Shown: positions 23,867 to 36,947, numbered from the stretch's first letter. The stretch: 64,000 nt of DNA from Tachypleus tridentatus (GCF_004210375.1 NW_027467782.1:24717276-24781275); one strand, 5' to 3'. Numbers and translations: made by a program. The notes: a model not told the origin generated them from the sequence alone.

Positions 23867-24398
23867 CACTGTAGTGGTGTCCAGATATCACAGTCACTGT
23901 AGTGGTGTCCAGATATCACAGTCACTGTAGTGGTGTCCAGAGATCACAGACACTGTAGTGGTGTCCAGATATCACAGTCACTGTAGTGGTGTCCAGATAT
24001 CACAGTCACTGTAGTGGTGTCCAGACATCACAGACACTGTAGTGGTGTCCAGACATCACAGTCACTGTAGTGGTGTCCAGATATCACAGTCACTGTAGTG
24101 GTGCCCAGATATCACAGACACTGTAGTGGTGTCCAGATATCACAGTCACTGTAGTGGTCTCCAGATATCAAAGTCACTGTAGTGGTGTCCAGACATCACA
24201 GACACTGTAGTGGTGTCCAGATATCCCAGTCACTGTAGTGGTGTCCAGATATCACAGACACTGTAGTGGTGTCCAGATATCACAGTCACTGTAGTGGTGT
24301 CCAGATATCACAGTCACTGTAGTGGTGTCCAGATATCACAGTCACTGTAGTGTTATCCAGATATCACAGTCACTGTAGTGGTGTCCAGATATCACAGT
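23867..24398. repeat. 28-bp minisatellite, 19 copies
   Basis: Unit CACTGTAGTGGTGTCCAGAT plus ATCACAG(T/A); 532 bases divided by 28 gives 19.0 units with few substitutions and no indels. Each unit holds two palindromes, CACTgtAGTG and GATATC. The main variation is the last base of the unit (T or A) and GATATC versus GACATC. It sits at the edge of block A copy 2 and is absent from the other copies. Confidence 0.97.
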
Positions 24399-24589
24399 TT
24401 CTTCTCAGTTCAACTCATTAATACAGTGTCCATATTTTCCACAATCCCTTTACTAACTTTGATAGCGTCAACTAACTACAGTCTAAACTAAACGCTAAAC
24501 GAGCAGCGAAAACTTCCTGAACATGTTTTATAGAATCATTGTTGTTCTATAATCATTTTTGTTTCAGCTTTCACGTGGTCTACATGTTA

Positions 24590-25594
24590 TTGAAAATCGT
24601 TGAAGCTTTACCCAGCTCTCGAACAAGTCAAGTTTCGGATTTCATCTTATATGTTTGACAGGACTTTATGATTTGAATTTATATTTATATTCTGAAATAG
24701 CGGTAACTCTTTTATAATCAATAGTTCTTGTTCGTAGAGGAATTCTTATATTTAACAGATTTCCTGTATATTTAGTTTTACTTATTAAACTGTAGGATAA
24801 CGTAATTCATGGGATATGAGCAGAACAAGTTCTAGTCAATACCACTATTCTTTAATTTAATTACGTCAGTTCGATTATCGAAACCGATTTATATTTCATT
24901 CAGGACATACTATTGAAAAAATAAGTTCATCTTTGACAGATAAAATAATCAAGTTCCTGGTTTTGGGAAATATAAAATTATGCTATTTTTGCATAGTTCA
25001 GGGTCATATACGCTATGGGACCTTCTATATATTTCAGCATAACTTTCTCTGTTATTTCCACAGTTAGAACTGATGAATGATTTACGTTTAAGGATAAGTA
25101 TACAATTATAAATAGTGTGAACCTTCTATCTGTTGCTTTCAAAGGTATCTCTATGAACACTCATAGTGCATCCTTTACTGCGGCTGTCTTTACTTCAGTT
25201 TAAGTATAATAATTTCATCTAACACTTTATGTAATTTACTTTTATGTATAAACTATGAAGTCAACTTTCTGTCTGCAGCAACATACAATACCTGTACTAA
25301 CTTAGATAAATCAGTCACACTATTTCTAACTGTAAATTATAATTGTTGATAATTATTCTGAATTGTAGAATTGAAAAATAACATTTCAGTTCCTGCTTGT
25401 TGAAGCTCAGACGGTCTTATTTTGGTAGGTACCAAAGTGGTAGTAATGTTTATTAGGGCTTAATGACACATTTTTAATTTCCTTCTCATGTAATTCAAAT
25501 GTCTGGTTTAATTAATTCATTATAATCGCCTGTTAAATTAACCATTTCTATAGATAAGTGTTTTTGATGTTCTGTTTTTTTGTTTAATTCACGC
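24590..25594. repeat. Block B, then short gypsy 3' piece (copy 3)
   Basis: 24590-24990 matches 15410-15850. 25130-25594 matches 16555-17020 and 1-520 (the 3'-most gypsy-like region). At about 25594 the match jumps directly to sequence equivalent to 20935, so some 3.9 kb (all of pol) has been deleted. Confidence 0.5.
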
Positions 25595-28150
25595 CATCAA
25601 CACTAGATAAAGAAATAATGTAGTTTTGAAAATATAAGACAAACATTTTCCGAAAACTTCTAGATGAAGGAAAAAATATAATTACTTTTATCAATATTAT
25701 TCTCGTTTCTTCAGTTCTCTTATATCTTTCTTCAGAAACATAATAATAAAAAATGTTTATTGTGGTAAACAAAATAATAAATTGATTTAACTGTGAGTTT
25801 GTTTTGCTCCCGATAAGTAAACAATTTCTATGTGATAGAAAAAAAAATGATATTAATTTTGAGCTCTATTTATCTAAATTATGGAAAATCTATTTATAAA
25901 ACCAAAATAACTTATATGGAATTTTAATTATTAGGCAAATGTAATATTGCAAATGATCTTAGGAACAGTATTCCAAACTCCTCATGCAATGATATTATTG
26001 GGCCACACTCTCACCTGACGTTAACAGATCAATTTTAAAATATAATTAGCCAGTTCTGAAAGTACGTTTATGGGATATGAAGTAAGATTGGCGACAGTAA
26101 AGGCTTTCTTTCATAACAGATTTATTGTTAGACACTATGACATCTAGCGACCTATTTTTATTTTAACAAATGAAAGCAGTATCTATCGGCCTAATAAAGT
26201 TCACAATTGATGCTTTACTAAGTTTACTTCGTCTACGGTCAGAAATCATTATATTAAATTAAAATCTCTTCACTCGAGAGACATATACTTATTGAGTAAC
26301 ACTAGATGGCGCTATATTCCAGAAACATTTTGACAGGAAACTTGCATTAATCAAATTAAATTTTTGGCAATTCCAGTCGCAACTGAAATATATTTATTGA
26401 TCTATTTTCATCGTTTCCTTTTTATTAGTTATTTGAAACAGTATGAAGGAACGAACTCATTGACTTCACTTTACGTTAACATTTCCAGATTTTCTGCATT
26501 TTTAATGTTTTATTGTGATATAGGAAAACAATATGACATTTTATTGTCGAGTTTAATAAGATTCATCAAAACTGTTAAAAGTCAAAATTTTATTATTGTA
26601 TTCAGAAGCTTCTGATCTTATCAACCAATGGAGATCAGAATTTGATAATTAATCCATTGATTAACAGAGCTTATTTAGAATAAGAATTTTTACTCCTTAA
26701 CAGCCATAATATTGACAATATCCCATAAGATCTAGCTTGTTTCTAAACAAGCTAATAATATTAAATAATCATGATCAATAAAATATCACAATAAAAAAGT
26801 GAATAAAATGAAAATCTGATAAACATTAAAACATTCATTTATACTTGACTTGAGACGTTATTGTTAGACCTATTACATTGTTAACCGTTACATTTTCTGT
26901 ATAGTTCTCCAGAGATTTTCAACAAGTAAAAGTGTTTATCATAACAGTATTACAAACCACACCATATGTGTATAATATCTATTGCTGAATGCATGTTTCT
27001 GTTTAGACTGGCTTAAATACGGCAAATATTGTTTGCAAAATACTATTTAAGTTAGTCATTTTATACAACATAACTTATGGACATCATAAATTTAATATAT
27101 TACAGACATTATAATAAACAAAGTTAGTGAAACTAACCTGAAAAAAAGAATGGAACATACCCTACGAAGAACATACCAATGACTAGGAAACACGACAGTA
27201 CAAGGTATCAAACATTTGAATTGATTTCAAATCAGTTTATTCATTCCTAAACAGCTGTCAAGTTAAACAATAATGTGAATAAAGGAACTTGTTTAATGAG
27301 AACGAGAGTTGTTAATCATACATGCTACACCAACAAGGAAAAACTGTAATGATATCAGTACCTTTCAATAGAAAATAGCGTTTGGAAAGTTTATTTAATT
27401 CAGTTGTGTGTGTTTGTTTGTATTATAGCAAAGTCACTTCGGGCTATCTGCTATGTCCACCGTTCATTCAGATGTTTCTTCTGTGAAACATAGAGCATTA
27501 GGAAAATAAGAAATAATTATTGGACGCACCGTGGAACGTATAATTTAAGTAAAATGTAAACCTTACACCTAATGCAGCCATAAATGAACTCAGTTTGAAA
27601 GTTTCCCACAACATAATGTAGCTGTACGTAACCTAAACTTAATATGAGTGTTGCAAAAAATCAATAATAATAAAGTGTAAAATATAAAACAAATTATGGT
27701 TTTCACTTAAACTAAACAAGATCGTAAGGAAAAGAAACAAATAACTCTGTATGTTACTTTTCGACGAAGTTACGATGCAAACACCATCATGATTATTTGC
27801 CATGATTTCGGACTTTGGAAGGATATCAGTACCGAAAAGAAATTAAAAATATTTATATACAATTAATAACCTTGATTTGTGATTTAAATTTGTTTCTTCC
27901 TAAATCTGACGAAAAACCAATTATAAGGTATGACTTTTGCATAATTTAAAACTAATTAGTAGCAATATAGGCTATAACAGCTTCGTATTTCAGATCTAAG
28001 GGCTTCAGTATGAGAACGTCATATCACCACATTACGTAAATATGAAAAATTGGAGAATGCTTTCAACATAACCAACTAACTAAAAGCTGATACCAACGTC
28101 TTTCACCGTATCGCAGTCCAATGAAGACGAGGACGATGGTAAGTGTTCTA
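25595..28150. repeat. Pre-R and full R block, copy 3
   Basis: Longest R copy together with that at 51715-54060. Segment 26850-26955 is nearly identical to 52632-52735 (two differences in about 104), far closer than its surroundings. Segment 26400-26650 is very close to 60885-61130 and shares a small deletion with it. The frame 26364-26615 is therefore repeat-derived. A SINE-B trace lies at 27410-27470. Confidence 0.6.
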
Positions 28151-28317
28151 CAGTTTATTCTATAATATAATTATCGGTTATACTGTAACACAACTCACCG
28201 AAGACAAAGTTGTATTTGTTGCATGGTATAATTTCAGTATGAGAAGAGACAGTTTTCTCCGCACAATAATATGAGATAATTAGATCCAATTTAATTACTG
28301 TTAAAAAAAGTATGTGT

Positions 28318-28420
28318 TTGTTTGTGTGTTTTTCTTGAAGCAATGCCACATTGGGCTATCAGCCGAGTACACTGAAAAGAATCGAACCCCTGAGTTAAGT
28401 TTGGAAATCCGCAGACTTGA
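28318..28420 (-). repeat. SINE-B variant, inverted
   Basis: Plus strand shows GCAATGCCACATTGGGCTATC, then GAATCGAACCCCTGA, reading as an inverted copy of the variant at 13832-13930. Confidence 0.55.
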
Positions 28421-28423
28421 TAA

Positions 28424-30966
28424 AATAGCTGTTCTCTGATTTGTCACATGTAATTACGTCATATTTTCACAGCCATTGTCGTCGAAACTAACACGACTCC
28501 ATACGACAAAAGATTTATCGAACAATATTAGTTCTTCTCGTAATACAACTATTAATCAAACATACTATGGAAACGATATATAATCGAAAATTATCCACTT
28601 ATCTCCTGATAGTATAAAATCACCTTCTTCTATAAAAATCATCCCCGTTTTTTTCTCACTGGAGGCCTGGCATGGCCTAGCGCGTTAAGGCGTGCGCTTC
28701 CTAATCTGAGGGGTGCGGGTTCGCGCCCGAGTCGCGCCAAACATGCTCGCCCTCCCAGCTGTGGGGTGCGTTATAATGTTACGGTCAATCCCTCTATTCG
28801 TTGGTAAAAGAGTAGCCCAAGAGTTGACGGTGGGTGGTGATGACTAGCTGCCTTTCCTCTAGTCTTACACTGCTAAATTAGGGACGGCTAGCACAGATAG
28901 TCCTCGAGTAGCTTTGTGCGAAATTCCAAAAACAAACAAACAAAAAAAAATTCTCACTGGTACCATACTCTGTGCCGCCATGTTTCCATTCATCCATTGG
29001 GTAATGATCATAGTAAACCTATAGATATATTTACTACTAAAACATATTAATACACGTGTATTACAATCACATACATATGTGTATATAACATACACAACAA
29101 TGTTTATACACATACCCTTTTGTCTACTTGGAATTACAACTACGAACATGGTTTTACATGTTAAAAAATACTAGCACACCACATGTTTCTTCACTGGAAT
29201 TAACATTAATTCTATTATTGTCAATTTTGCGTCTTCATTCAGCTATATATGGATGAAATTTCAGTAGTCATTTTGTTGGGTTAAGGATTTCTTCTAGTTG
29301 AGATGGTATAAGAACAAGTGATTTACTGTTATAATCATGGGTAACAGTATCAGCTAATGTCGTTACAGATGTTCTTTACATACTGTACAGGGACGAAGAC
29401 GTTACATGAAATTCTTTGCATAGGATCATCTACGTCAACATTTCCATAATTTAATATGTGGTATTAACGTCTTCTATGTTATAGTTTCAATCTCGATTTC
29501 ACTCATCTCTTCATCATCATAAGATAAATATAGTTTATTCGAATCATCAGAATGGACTAAAATATTTTCTTTTTTATCTGCAATCTGGTTTTTACGAGTC
29601 ATATGTTCGTACTGATAGAGTTTTATTTCCTTGTCTTAAAATCATAATTTACAGCATGATTAAATAGTTTTGGGGTCATTATCTCTTGTAAAGACAGCAT
29701 TACATCTCTACCATGTGGTAGAAAGAACGGACTTTCCAGAGTAGACTCATTTTCAGCACTTATATAATAAATGAACTAGCTTTTCCTACGTTTTCTGATC
29801 TTTCTCACAGTATTGAGAGATCGTATCCAGCAACGTTCTGTTGAATCTTTCTACTATTAAGGTAACATTTCGAAGAAAAGCACTTGTTTCAGTTTTCTGG
29901 GCACTTAAGAATTGAAAAATATCTTTTATTAACATGGAAATGAAGTTGCTATCTCTATTCCACAGTAAGTACTGGGGTACAACGTGCAAGCACACATGTT
30001 ACCTATAAACTCATTATTATTTTGTTTACTAATCACATGATTTTATTCGTACTTCTAATTCATCCTCATTTTCGGTTTTAATTTCTCCAGTTTTGTTAAT
30101 AGTCTTTTCACTTATGTTTCTTCAGTTTCAGTGCCTTTTACCTCAGTGCTTTCTGACTATTACCTGTGCAATCAAAATCTGTTTCCTTTTTATTTAGCTG
30201 ATTTACAGTTTTTGCACACAACTCAAAATATGGTATAAACCTATGATAAAGTCTTAGAAATGCACGAATGTCTAACTTTTTAGTTTACACCAACTGTGGT
30301 TACTAAATGACATAGATATTATATTTCTTTTATCAAGAACTGACATTTGATTGGTTTAATATTTGAATTTTCTTCTCGTAACCTCGTCAATTCACACTTG
30401 TCTATCTCTGGCATTTTATAAGGTCTTTGTGTTATAGTTTTTTTGTCATTTAACACTATTATGTGATTAACGTTTTTTGTACGACCAGATTCACTTCTGC
30501 TTCAAATATATCTCTATATTTTTTAATAACGTTATTACGCTTTCTTTATGTTTGTTTTTTCATATTTCCTAAGAAATAGAACAATTTATTTTACTCTGTT
30601 GTGTCTGATGTTTGATATTCCTCACATTATGCTGTACTACTGCAGCTAATGTTTCTCTGTTAGTGACCTTGTCTACTGCTACATGGTTAGGAAGTATTAC
30701 TTTTTCTTTAACAAGTTCTTTCATATAAACATTCACTAGTTTATTACAACAATATTGCTATATTAATTAATACAAATGCTTGAAGCTACAATCTATGAAC
30801 ATGGTGAGTGGGAGTTGTACATTGATTTTTTCTAAACGAAGAATAAACGATGTTCTACACAATTATAACATATGTATCTGGTTCTATTGCTTATTTGGAT
30901 CCTATGATAATCTCGTAGAGTTTTCATGTTTTTGTGTGAATGGGCTGGTAAAAGCACATATTCAAC
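28424..30966 (-). mobile_element. Decayed Ty3/gypsy-like element with RT deletion (copy G3)
   Basis: Matches 17230-20930 but lacks most RT: near 30395 the match jumps to the equivalent of about 20390. On the minus strand 29995-29786 is open for 69 codons and reads LIVERFNRTLLDTISQYCEK, the conserved Glu region of integrase; the preceding Asp motif reads WNRDSNF instead of TD.GSNF. Segment 30604-30694 is very close to 20581-20671 (about four differences in 91). A full SINE-A has inserted at 28663-28950. Confidence 0.7.
28663..28950 (+). repeat. SINE-A, full length with perfect target-site duplication
   Basis: The head GGCCTGGCATGGCCTAGCGC and TGCGGGTTCGCGCCC (B-box-like), the standard body and an A-rich tail are all present. 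The 10-bp flank TTCTCACTGG is found at 28653-28662 and again at 28951-28960. The homologous empty sites are at about 950 and 17460, so this insertion is younger than the block duplications. It is the most complete copy to use as a reference. Confidence 0.92.
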
Positions 30967-32060
30967 ACTTGATAAAGACACAATGGCCTGAGGGAGTTAA
31001 CCTGATACAAAGTTGATATATAAAAGACAAACTGCAATATGTGTTTTGAGAAGGAAAGTCGAGTTTTTTTCCCCAAAACATCTAGATGATTGATGGTATA
31101 TATTCACTTGTTATCAATGTTCTTTTTTTTCCTTTTGTTTGTTTATATTTTTTTAGGAACATAATAATAAAAAATGTCACTGTGATGAGAGAAGTAATAA
31201 ATTAATCTAACTAAGAGTTTGTTTTCTACAAAATTTGTAAACAATTTCTACACGATAAAAAAATATATGTTTTGAAGTCTTCATATATGAATTATAAAAA
31301 ATTTCTTTTCAAACTAAAATAACTTGTATGTAATTTAAATTATCAGATTTATGTAGTATTGCAAAATATCTTACGAACAGTATTCAAAACAACATATGCA
31401 GTGATATTATTGGGCCGCACACTCATGTGACATTAACAGATTAATTTTAATACTTAAATAGCCAATCCTCAAAATACGTTAATGGGATATGATGCATGAC
31501 TAACGACTGAAGAAGCTTTTTTTCGTAATACAATTTTTTACTAGATACTATGATATTTAACGACCTATTTTCAATTTAACAAATGAAAGCAGTGACTGTC
31601 AAACTAATTAAAGTTCGCTATTGATGCTTTACTACCATCTACAGTCAGAAATCATTATTAGATGTGATTTTATCATGATCTTAAATTAAAATCACCTTAG
31701 TCAACAGGCACATACATAAAATAAATCTTTTTTTTTTCCTTTTATACTGTCTGAATCACACTAGATGGCACTATATTCAAGAAAATGTTTATAGGAATCT
31801 TCCATTTTTCAAATGAAATCATGATTTCAAAACATTAAAAAAATTAAACTTAAATTTATAAATTTCTACATTTTCTTTTGAAATTCCAGTCCAAACATAT
31901 AATATTTTATTGACCTATTTTCGTCATTTCTTTTTTCAATAGGTAACTGAAACAGCTTTACTTTACTTTAACACTTCCATATTATTTGCATGGTGAGTTT
32001 TACTGTAATGCAAGAAAACAGTTTCATATTTAATTGTTCTATTTAATAAAATTTATCAAA
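30966..32060. repeat. Pre-R and short R block, copy 4
   Basis: Matches 20930-22040; R homology ends near 32060, where a SINE-B follows. No coding sequence. Confidence 0.55.
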
Positions 32061-32069
32061 ATTGTTAAA

Positions 32070-32195
32070 AGCTGTAGGGGTCTCCTGCTAGTACAGCAGT
32101 GCGTCTGATGATATACGACGTTATAATCAGGTGTTCAATTCCCTTCGGTAGACTCAGCATTTATCCCGATGTAGCTTTGATGTAGATAGAGGAAC
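32070..32195 (+). repeat. SINE-B variant copy
   Basis: TCTCCTGCTAGTACAGCAGTGCG, then GTTCAATTCCCTTCGGTAG and ACTCAGCATTTATCCCGATGTAGCTTTG; diverged copy of the B-box variant. Confidence 0.55.
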
Positions 32196-32517
32196 AAAAG
32201 TTTAGTTTCATACGCTAGTTCAGTTAAATATGAAGCAAAACTTAAACAAATACGAATAATTTAGGTAAATGAAAGATATTTCTGAAAAAAAAGACCCAGT
32301 CGAAAAATTAATTTTATTCTTTTTTTTTCAACATTTAGGAAGAGTGAAGGGGGGTGGATGGTTCCTCCGATAAAAGATTTAGCAGCTGTGGAGGCCGATA
32401 AAGATACGATATGGCTCTTAGATTTTTTCATAGATTACTAGAGCATCATAATCTAACCTCGAGGAAGATACAAATTCAAATTAAAAAATTCATATTTCAT
32501 CTTTGTTTTCGTGGTAT
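32195..32517. other. No feature recognised
   Basis: AT-rich sequence with a short G-rich patch (32344-32360). Nothing recognisable. Confidence 0.3.
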
Positions 32518-32797
32518 GCTTTAGCTGCCAATTAGGTAGAGCGCTCGGCTCCTAATTTGAGGGTCAAGTGTTCGAATCCCTGTCACAAGAAGTATGCTTG
32601 CTCTTTCAGCTTTGTGGACATTATGATGTTACGGGCAATCTCATTATTCGTTGTTGAAAGAGTAGCCCAGGACTTAGGGTGGGTGGTGATTGATGACAAG
32701 CTGCTTTCCTTCTGGTCTTATACTGCTAAATTAGGGATAGCTAACGCAGAAAACCTTCGTGTAGCTTTGCGCGAAACTCCCAAACAAACTAAACTAA
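32518..32797 (+). repeat. SINE-A, near full length
   Basis: GCTGCCAATTAGGTAGAGCGCTCGGCTCC resembles a tRNA 5' half, followed by AAGTGTTCGAATCCCTGTC (B box), the SINE-A body and the tail GCGCGAAACTCCCAAACAAAC. The open frame 32557-32823 lies within the SINE and is not a gene. Confidence 0.85.
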
Positions 32798-32999
32798 ACT
32801 TAGCTTTCTTTATATACGTTTAAGAGGCTCTTGTACATTCAGTTCTACGTAACAATGTTAGTTCTTTTAATAACAATGGTGTTGCATCATACGTCATATT
32901 TAATGTAGCCGCTGAAATAGCTAGTCCTTATGAAAGTTTCGATACTTATGTTATAAATTCATTACATACGATATTAATTATGTTGATTGTGGTGGATAC

Positions 33000-33115
33000 A
33001 TCTCAGGATTGTTTGATGTTAAACACAAAGGTCTATCTGTGCTTTGCTCACCACGTTTATCGAAAGCCGGTTTCCAGCTTTGTAAGTCCGCAGATATGTC
33101 TCTGTGCCACTAGGC
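33000..33115 (-). repeat. SINE-B copy, inverted
   Basis: GATGTTAAACACAAAGGTCTATCTGTGCT then CTTTGTAAGTCCGCAGATATGTC and GTGCCACT, inverted relative to 10742. Diverged. Confidence 0.55.
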
Positions 33116-33404
33116 GTCGATATATTTCAGAAAACAAAATAACTCAATGAAAAGCCCACTTAAATTATCTTGTTGTTGAAGGGAAACGTACCAAACAGTA
33201 GATTGGGGTCTAAAAATATTAAACCAATGTACTTTTGCTATTATTATTAAATTTAAGAACGTTGAAAAGGTGAAGACGAAACATATTCAGTTTAACAAAA
33301 TATCTATTTTTTCGTATTTTCGTGACTAAACACATTTAGGTCTCCTTCTTAAATTATTAATAATAAGATATTATTCAGCTTTAGGACCAACTTATAACTA
33401 GCGA

Positions 33405-33665
33405 AGCATGGCCAGATAGGTTAAGGCGTCTGACTCGTAATTTGAGGGTTGCGGGTTCGAATCCCAGTCGCACTATACATGCTCGCCCTTTCAGATGTAG
33501 GGGCATTATAATGTGACAGGTTAATCCCAATATTCGATGTTAAAAAAGTAGCCTAAGAGTTGGCAGTGCGTGGTGGTGACTAGATGCCTTCTTACATTGC
33601 AAAATTAGGGACGGCTAGCGCATATAGCTCTCGTGTAGCTTTGCGCAAACTTCAAAAACAAACCA
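33405..33665 (+). repeat. SINE-A, near full length
   Basis: GCATGGCCAGATAGGTTAAGGCG, TTGCGGGTTCGAATCCCAGTC, body and tail GCGCAAACTTCAAAAACAAACC. The following AACTTATAACTA matches the sequence before the insert (33388-33399), giving a likely target-site duplication. Confidence 0.88.
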
Positions 33666-33669
33666 ACTT

Positions 33670-34187
33670 ATAACTATTCGTTATTTAATAAACTTCCTTA
33701 ATCAGTTCATAGCATACAATGTTTTACCTTTTATTAATGGATTGTATTCATGTGTAGATTAAGATAAAACTTGCTTTGAACATCTACGTTGTTATTTTTT
33801 GGAATATTTTCGTTAGTTTTTATTAACGGCAAAACCGTAGGTAAAACAAAAAATCTTCATAAAGTTGTTCTTTCGTCTCATTATTGTGTGTAATCTATCA
33901 AATTCTTAAAACAAATATTTTTGCTAGTCCTTTTAGGTACGGAAAAATAAGATTAGGAACATCTCGGTCCTGAGAAAAGACTATAACAAGGTTCCTGTTT
34001 CTAAGACGAGACGATTATAATAATTTGGGTTGTTCAAAGAAAATTCGAAACTATTAATGTTGTTCAATAGCACTCGTCTGAAGAAGGAGCTATTCTACTT
34101 TATACTTGCTGACGAGAGACACAAAAATTAAAACTTACCACGAAAGAAAACTTGTTGCACTAAGCCAATAGCTTTCGCTATACTTTG
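33670..34187. other. No feature recognised
   Basis: AT-rich sequence with no recognised repeat or coding signal. Confidence 0.3.
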
Positions 34188-34302
34188 TCCTCCGCTGGCA
34201 TAGCAGTAAGTCCATGGACTTACAACGCAAAATTCGCTGGTTCGATTCCCCTTGGTGGACTCAGCAGATAGCCTGATGTGGCTTTGCAATAAGAATAAAC
34301 AA
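34188..34302 (+). repeat. SINE-B variant copy
   Basis: CTCCGCTGGCATAGCAGTAAGTCC, TTCGCTGGTTCGATTCCCCTTGGTGG, GCAGATAGCCTGATGTGGCTTTGCAATAAG; good copy of the B-box-bearing variant. Confidence 0.7.
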
Positions 34303-35010
34303 TCATTATCACTATCCTTTATAAAACTGGTGACATAATAAAACAGGGGAAGCAAACGAAACATAAATAGGTAAGTGAAGATATATTCATTCACAAAAAT
34401 GTTTTATTTCTGTTGATATGAACCCTAACTGGATTGTGGTGCTGGACTGTACAAGACAGTTCAGTTGGTTGTTTGATGTTATGTACAAAACAACAGAAGG
34501 GTCTACTTGTGATATGCCTTCCTCGGGTATCGAAACGTTTAGTATCCTGGAATATTATATGAAATATAATTGGGGATTATGGGGAGGGATGGGTGGTTCT
34601 TCAGAGAAAAAGGACTATTATGCTATACTTTGTACGTTCTCCTTTTGATAAAAAGTCGTTTTTTGTATTATCATAAGAAAATATGTCTCAAAAAATTGAA
34701 ACTCAACTTTTTACAACGAAGTGTATGAATTCTAAGTGTGATTTATGTTCTGACATCAAGTTTTAAGTATGACAGATTTAGTTTTTTGGACATTGCAATA
34801 ATTTTATTAGAATATGCAGATACTATTACTAAACCAACAGGCAAGTATAATAAAATGTGGCAGGGTTGTTTTGAAATGAACCATATGAGAGTATCGTATA
34901 ACATTCAGTGTTAGGCCTAACTAAGCATGTTAAAGTTGACTGAGCCTTCACATTTCACGAAATTAAAAGTATGGGTTGTACAAAGTGCCAACATGTTATT
35001 TTAAACGAAA
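34302..35010. other. No gene; inverted SINE-B trace
   Basis: 34465-34540 resembles an inverted SINE-B (TGTTTGATGTTATGTACAAAAC, then GGTATCGAAAC). The 76-codon frame 34418-34648 overlaps it and is spurious. The rest is unremarkable. Confidence 0.35.
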
Positions 35011-35012
35011 TC

Positions 35013-35291
35013 GTAACTTTTTTTTTTTGAATTTCGCACAAAGCTACTTGAGGGCTATCTATGCTAGCTGTCCCTAATTTTGCAGTGTAAGACTAGAGGG
35101 AAAGCAGCTAGTCATCACCACCCACCGCCAACTCTTGGGCTACTCTTTTACCAACGAATAGTGGGATTGACCGTCACATTATAACGCCCCCACGGCTGGG
35201 AGGGCGAGCATGTGTGGCGCGACGCAGGCGCGAACCCGCGACCCTCGGATGACGAGTCGTACGCCTTACGCACTAGGCCATGCCAGGCCAA
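35013..35291 (-). repeat. SINE-A, full length, inverted
   Basis: Poly-T, GAATTTCGCACAAAGCTAC, body, then GCGAACCCGCGACCCTC and the head end GCCATGCCAGGCC. Well preserved. Confidence 0.92.
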
Positions 35292-36301
35292 ATCGTAACT
35301 CAAGACAAATTGTTTAGTTAGATATCAGTTATCATACTGAGACTTCTACTCAGCTCTTCCTTGTACACTCTAGGCCATTCTTCTAAACGTCTAAAAGTAT
35401 TCGACCCTTAAACACAAACAAGATGCTGAAAACTTTGTGTCTCAAGTAATATCCATAAAGAATGTTTTTAAATGTATCTAAAATTGTTTTTCTCGTGGCT
35501 TCAAACAGAAATTGGATCCTAATAGACTCGAAAGGGCCATTAGGCAATGTTTCAGACTCATTTGTACATGATTTATTTGAATATGATTTGCATCTTGAAG
35601 AGTATATGTTTTGGAACTAATTGAAAAATACTTTTATAATTTACGTCACAAATGACGTCAAAATACGAGAAAAAATAGCATCAAATATCTCAAAGATAAG
35701 TAATTTTTATTAACAAGTGTGTTTTTTTCTTGGTTTCTAGCAACACTTAAACACAAGCATCAAGACAATTGCTATATAAAGAGAGAAACAACGAAGCTTA
35801 GAATCGTCAACTGATAATCTAAATAGTTAAAATCATATTTATCAAAATCGAAGAAACCCAAGACAATTTCAACTAGTTTATAAATCTATTTGTGCACTTC
35901 AATATTTTTTATTTCTGGGAAATAAACTGAATGCACTAATAAAAAAGTTAAAACAAGAAAAAATAAGAATTTATACATTGTTAACTATATAACTCTAATG
36001 TCTTGAGTGTTCAGATTAGATTTTAGCATGAAACATTTGTACATAATAATTCGTGAGTTACTTTAAAAAATTAATATGAGGTCATGAGGAAGGAAATTTC
36101 GAGGTCAAAGGTCAAGAATTCTGGTCTCATTGAGGAAAAATAATATAATAGTTAAATATCATATGAAGGTTAAGAATAGATTATTTTAAGCGTTGGATAT
36201 ACCTGTGTATGTTTTATTCTTGTTACCTGTTCTAAGTGAATACTTTCTGGTTTATTTAGAAGTGTCAATTTATTTTTTATTATCCTTTATCTAATTCCAA
36301 C

Positions 36302-36412
36302 CCCAGTGGCACACCGGTATGTCTGCATACTTACACCACTAAAATCAGCTTTCAATACCAGTAGTTTTCAGAGCACAGATAGCCTATTGTGTATCTTCTT
36401 GCTTAATTCCTA
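36302..36412 (+). repeat. SINE-B copy
   Basis: CCAGTGGCACACCGGTATGTC, core GCAGAGCACAGATAGCC-type, tail CTTGCTTAATTCC. Orthologous within the duplication to 10742-10848. Confidence 0.6.
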
Positions 36413-36947
36413 ACTACAAATTATTATTAAGGAAACGAAACGTTTCTTATTTCTCTGCTTATCCTGAAAACGAAAATAATATGGAAATTAAGAAAATAAA
36501 CTGCTCCTATATAAATGTTTTATTATAAACACTGAAGGATTCATTTTGGCCGCGTGACTAATGTAGTTGGTTTAACCTAAAAAGGCACTTGTACAAAAGT
36601 ATATTAAAATGTATGCGTTGGAAAGCTGACAAGAAAAGGCGGGTAATGTATAATGGAGTGAAATAACAGTGATGACATGATTAAATTTTCGTTTGTTCAT
36701 TTTTTCGAAGCTTTCTGAAAATAATGTTTTTTTAAATAAATTTTTCAGAGTGAAGAAGTTGCTTAATGACCGAGTTGATTATGTAAAGGGTTGAAAATCT
36801 ATTTAAAATTATTTTTACGTATCAATTAGTTCGACCCTTGCGCATTGGAGACTTTTTTTCTTTTTTCGTCTTCTGTGGAATGTGACAGCTACGTCAACGA
36901 CTTCTTGTTCAAACTACGCAACGAAAGAAAACAAGTTGAGACGAACT

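Noticed and set aside
23867..24398. CRISPR array
   Set aside because: Units are directly abutting 28-mers with no spacers, in a eukaryotic setting.
32518..32590. tRNA gene-like sequence
   Set aside because: It has A/B-box-like parts and resembles a tRNA 5' half, but continues without a proper 3' acceptor stem into the SINE-A body; it is a SINE head. The same holds for 28663, 33405, 42454 and 44979.
34418..34648. 76-codon ORF
   Set aside because: Overlaps an inverted SINE-B remnant and has no conserved content.
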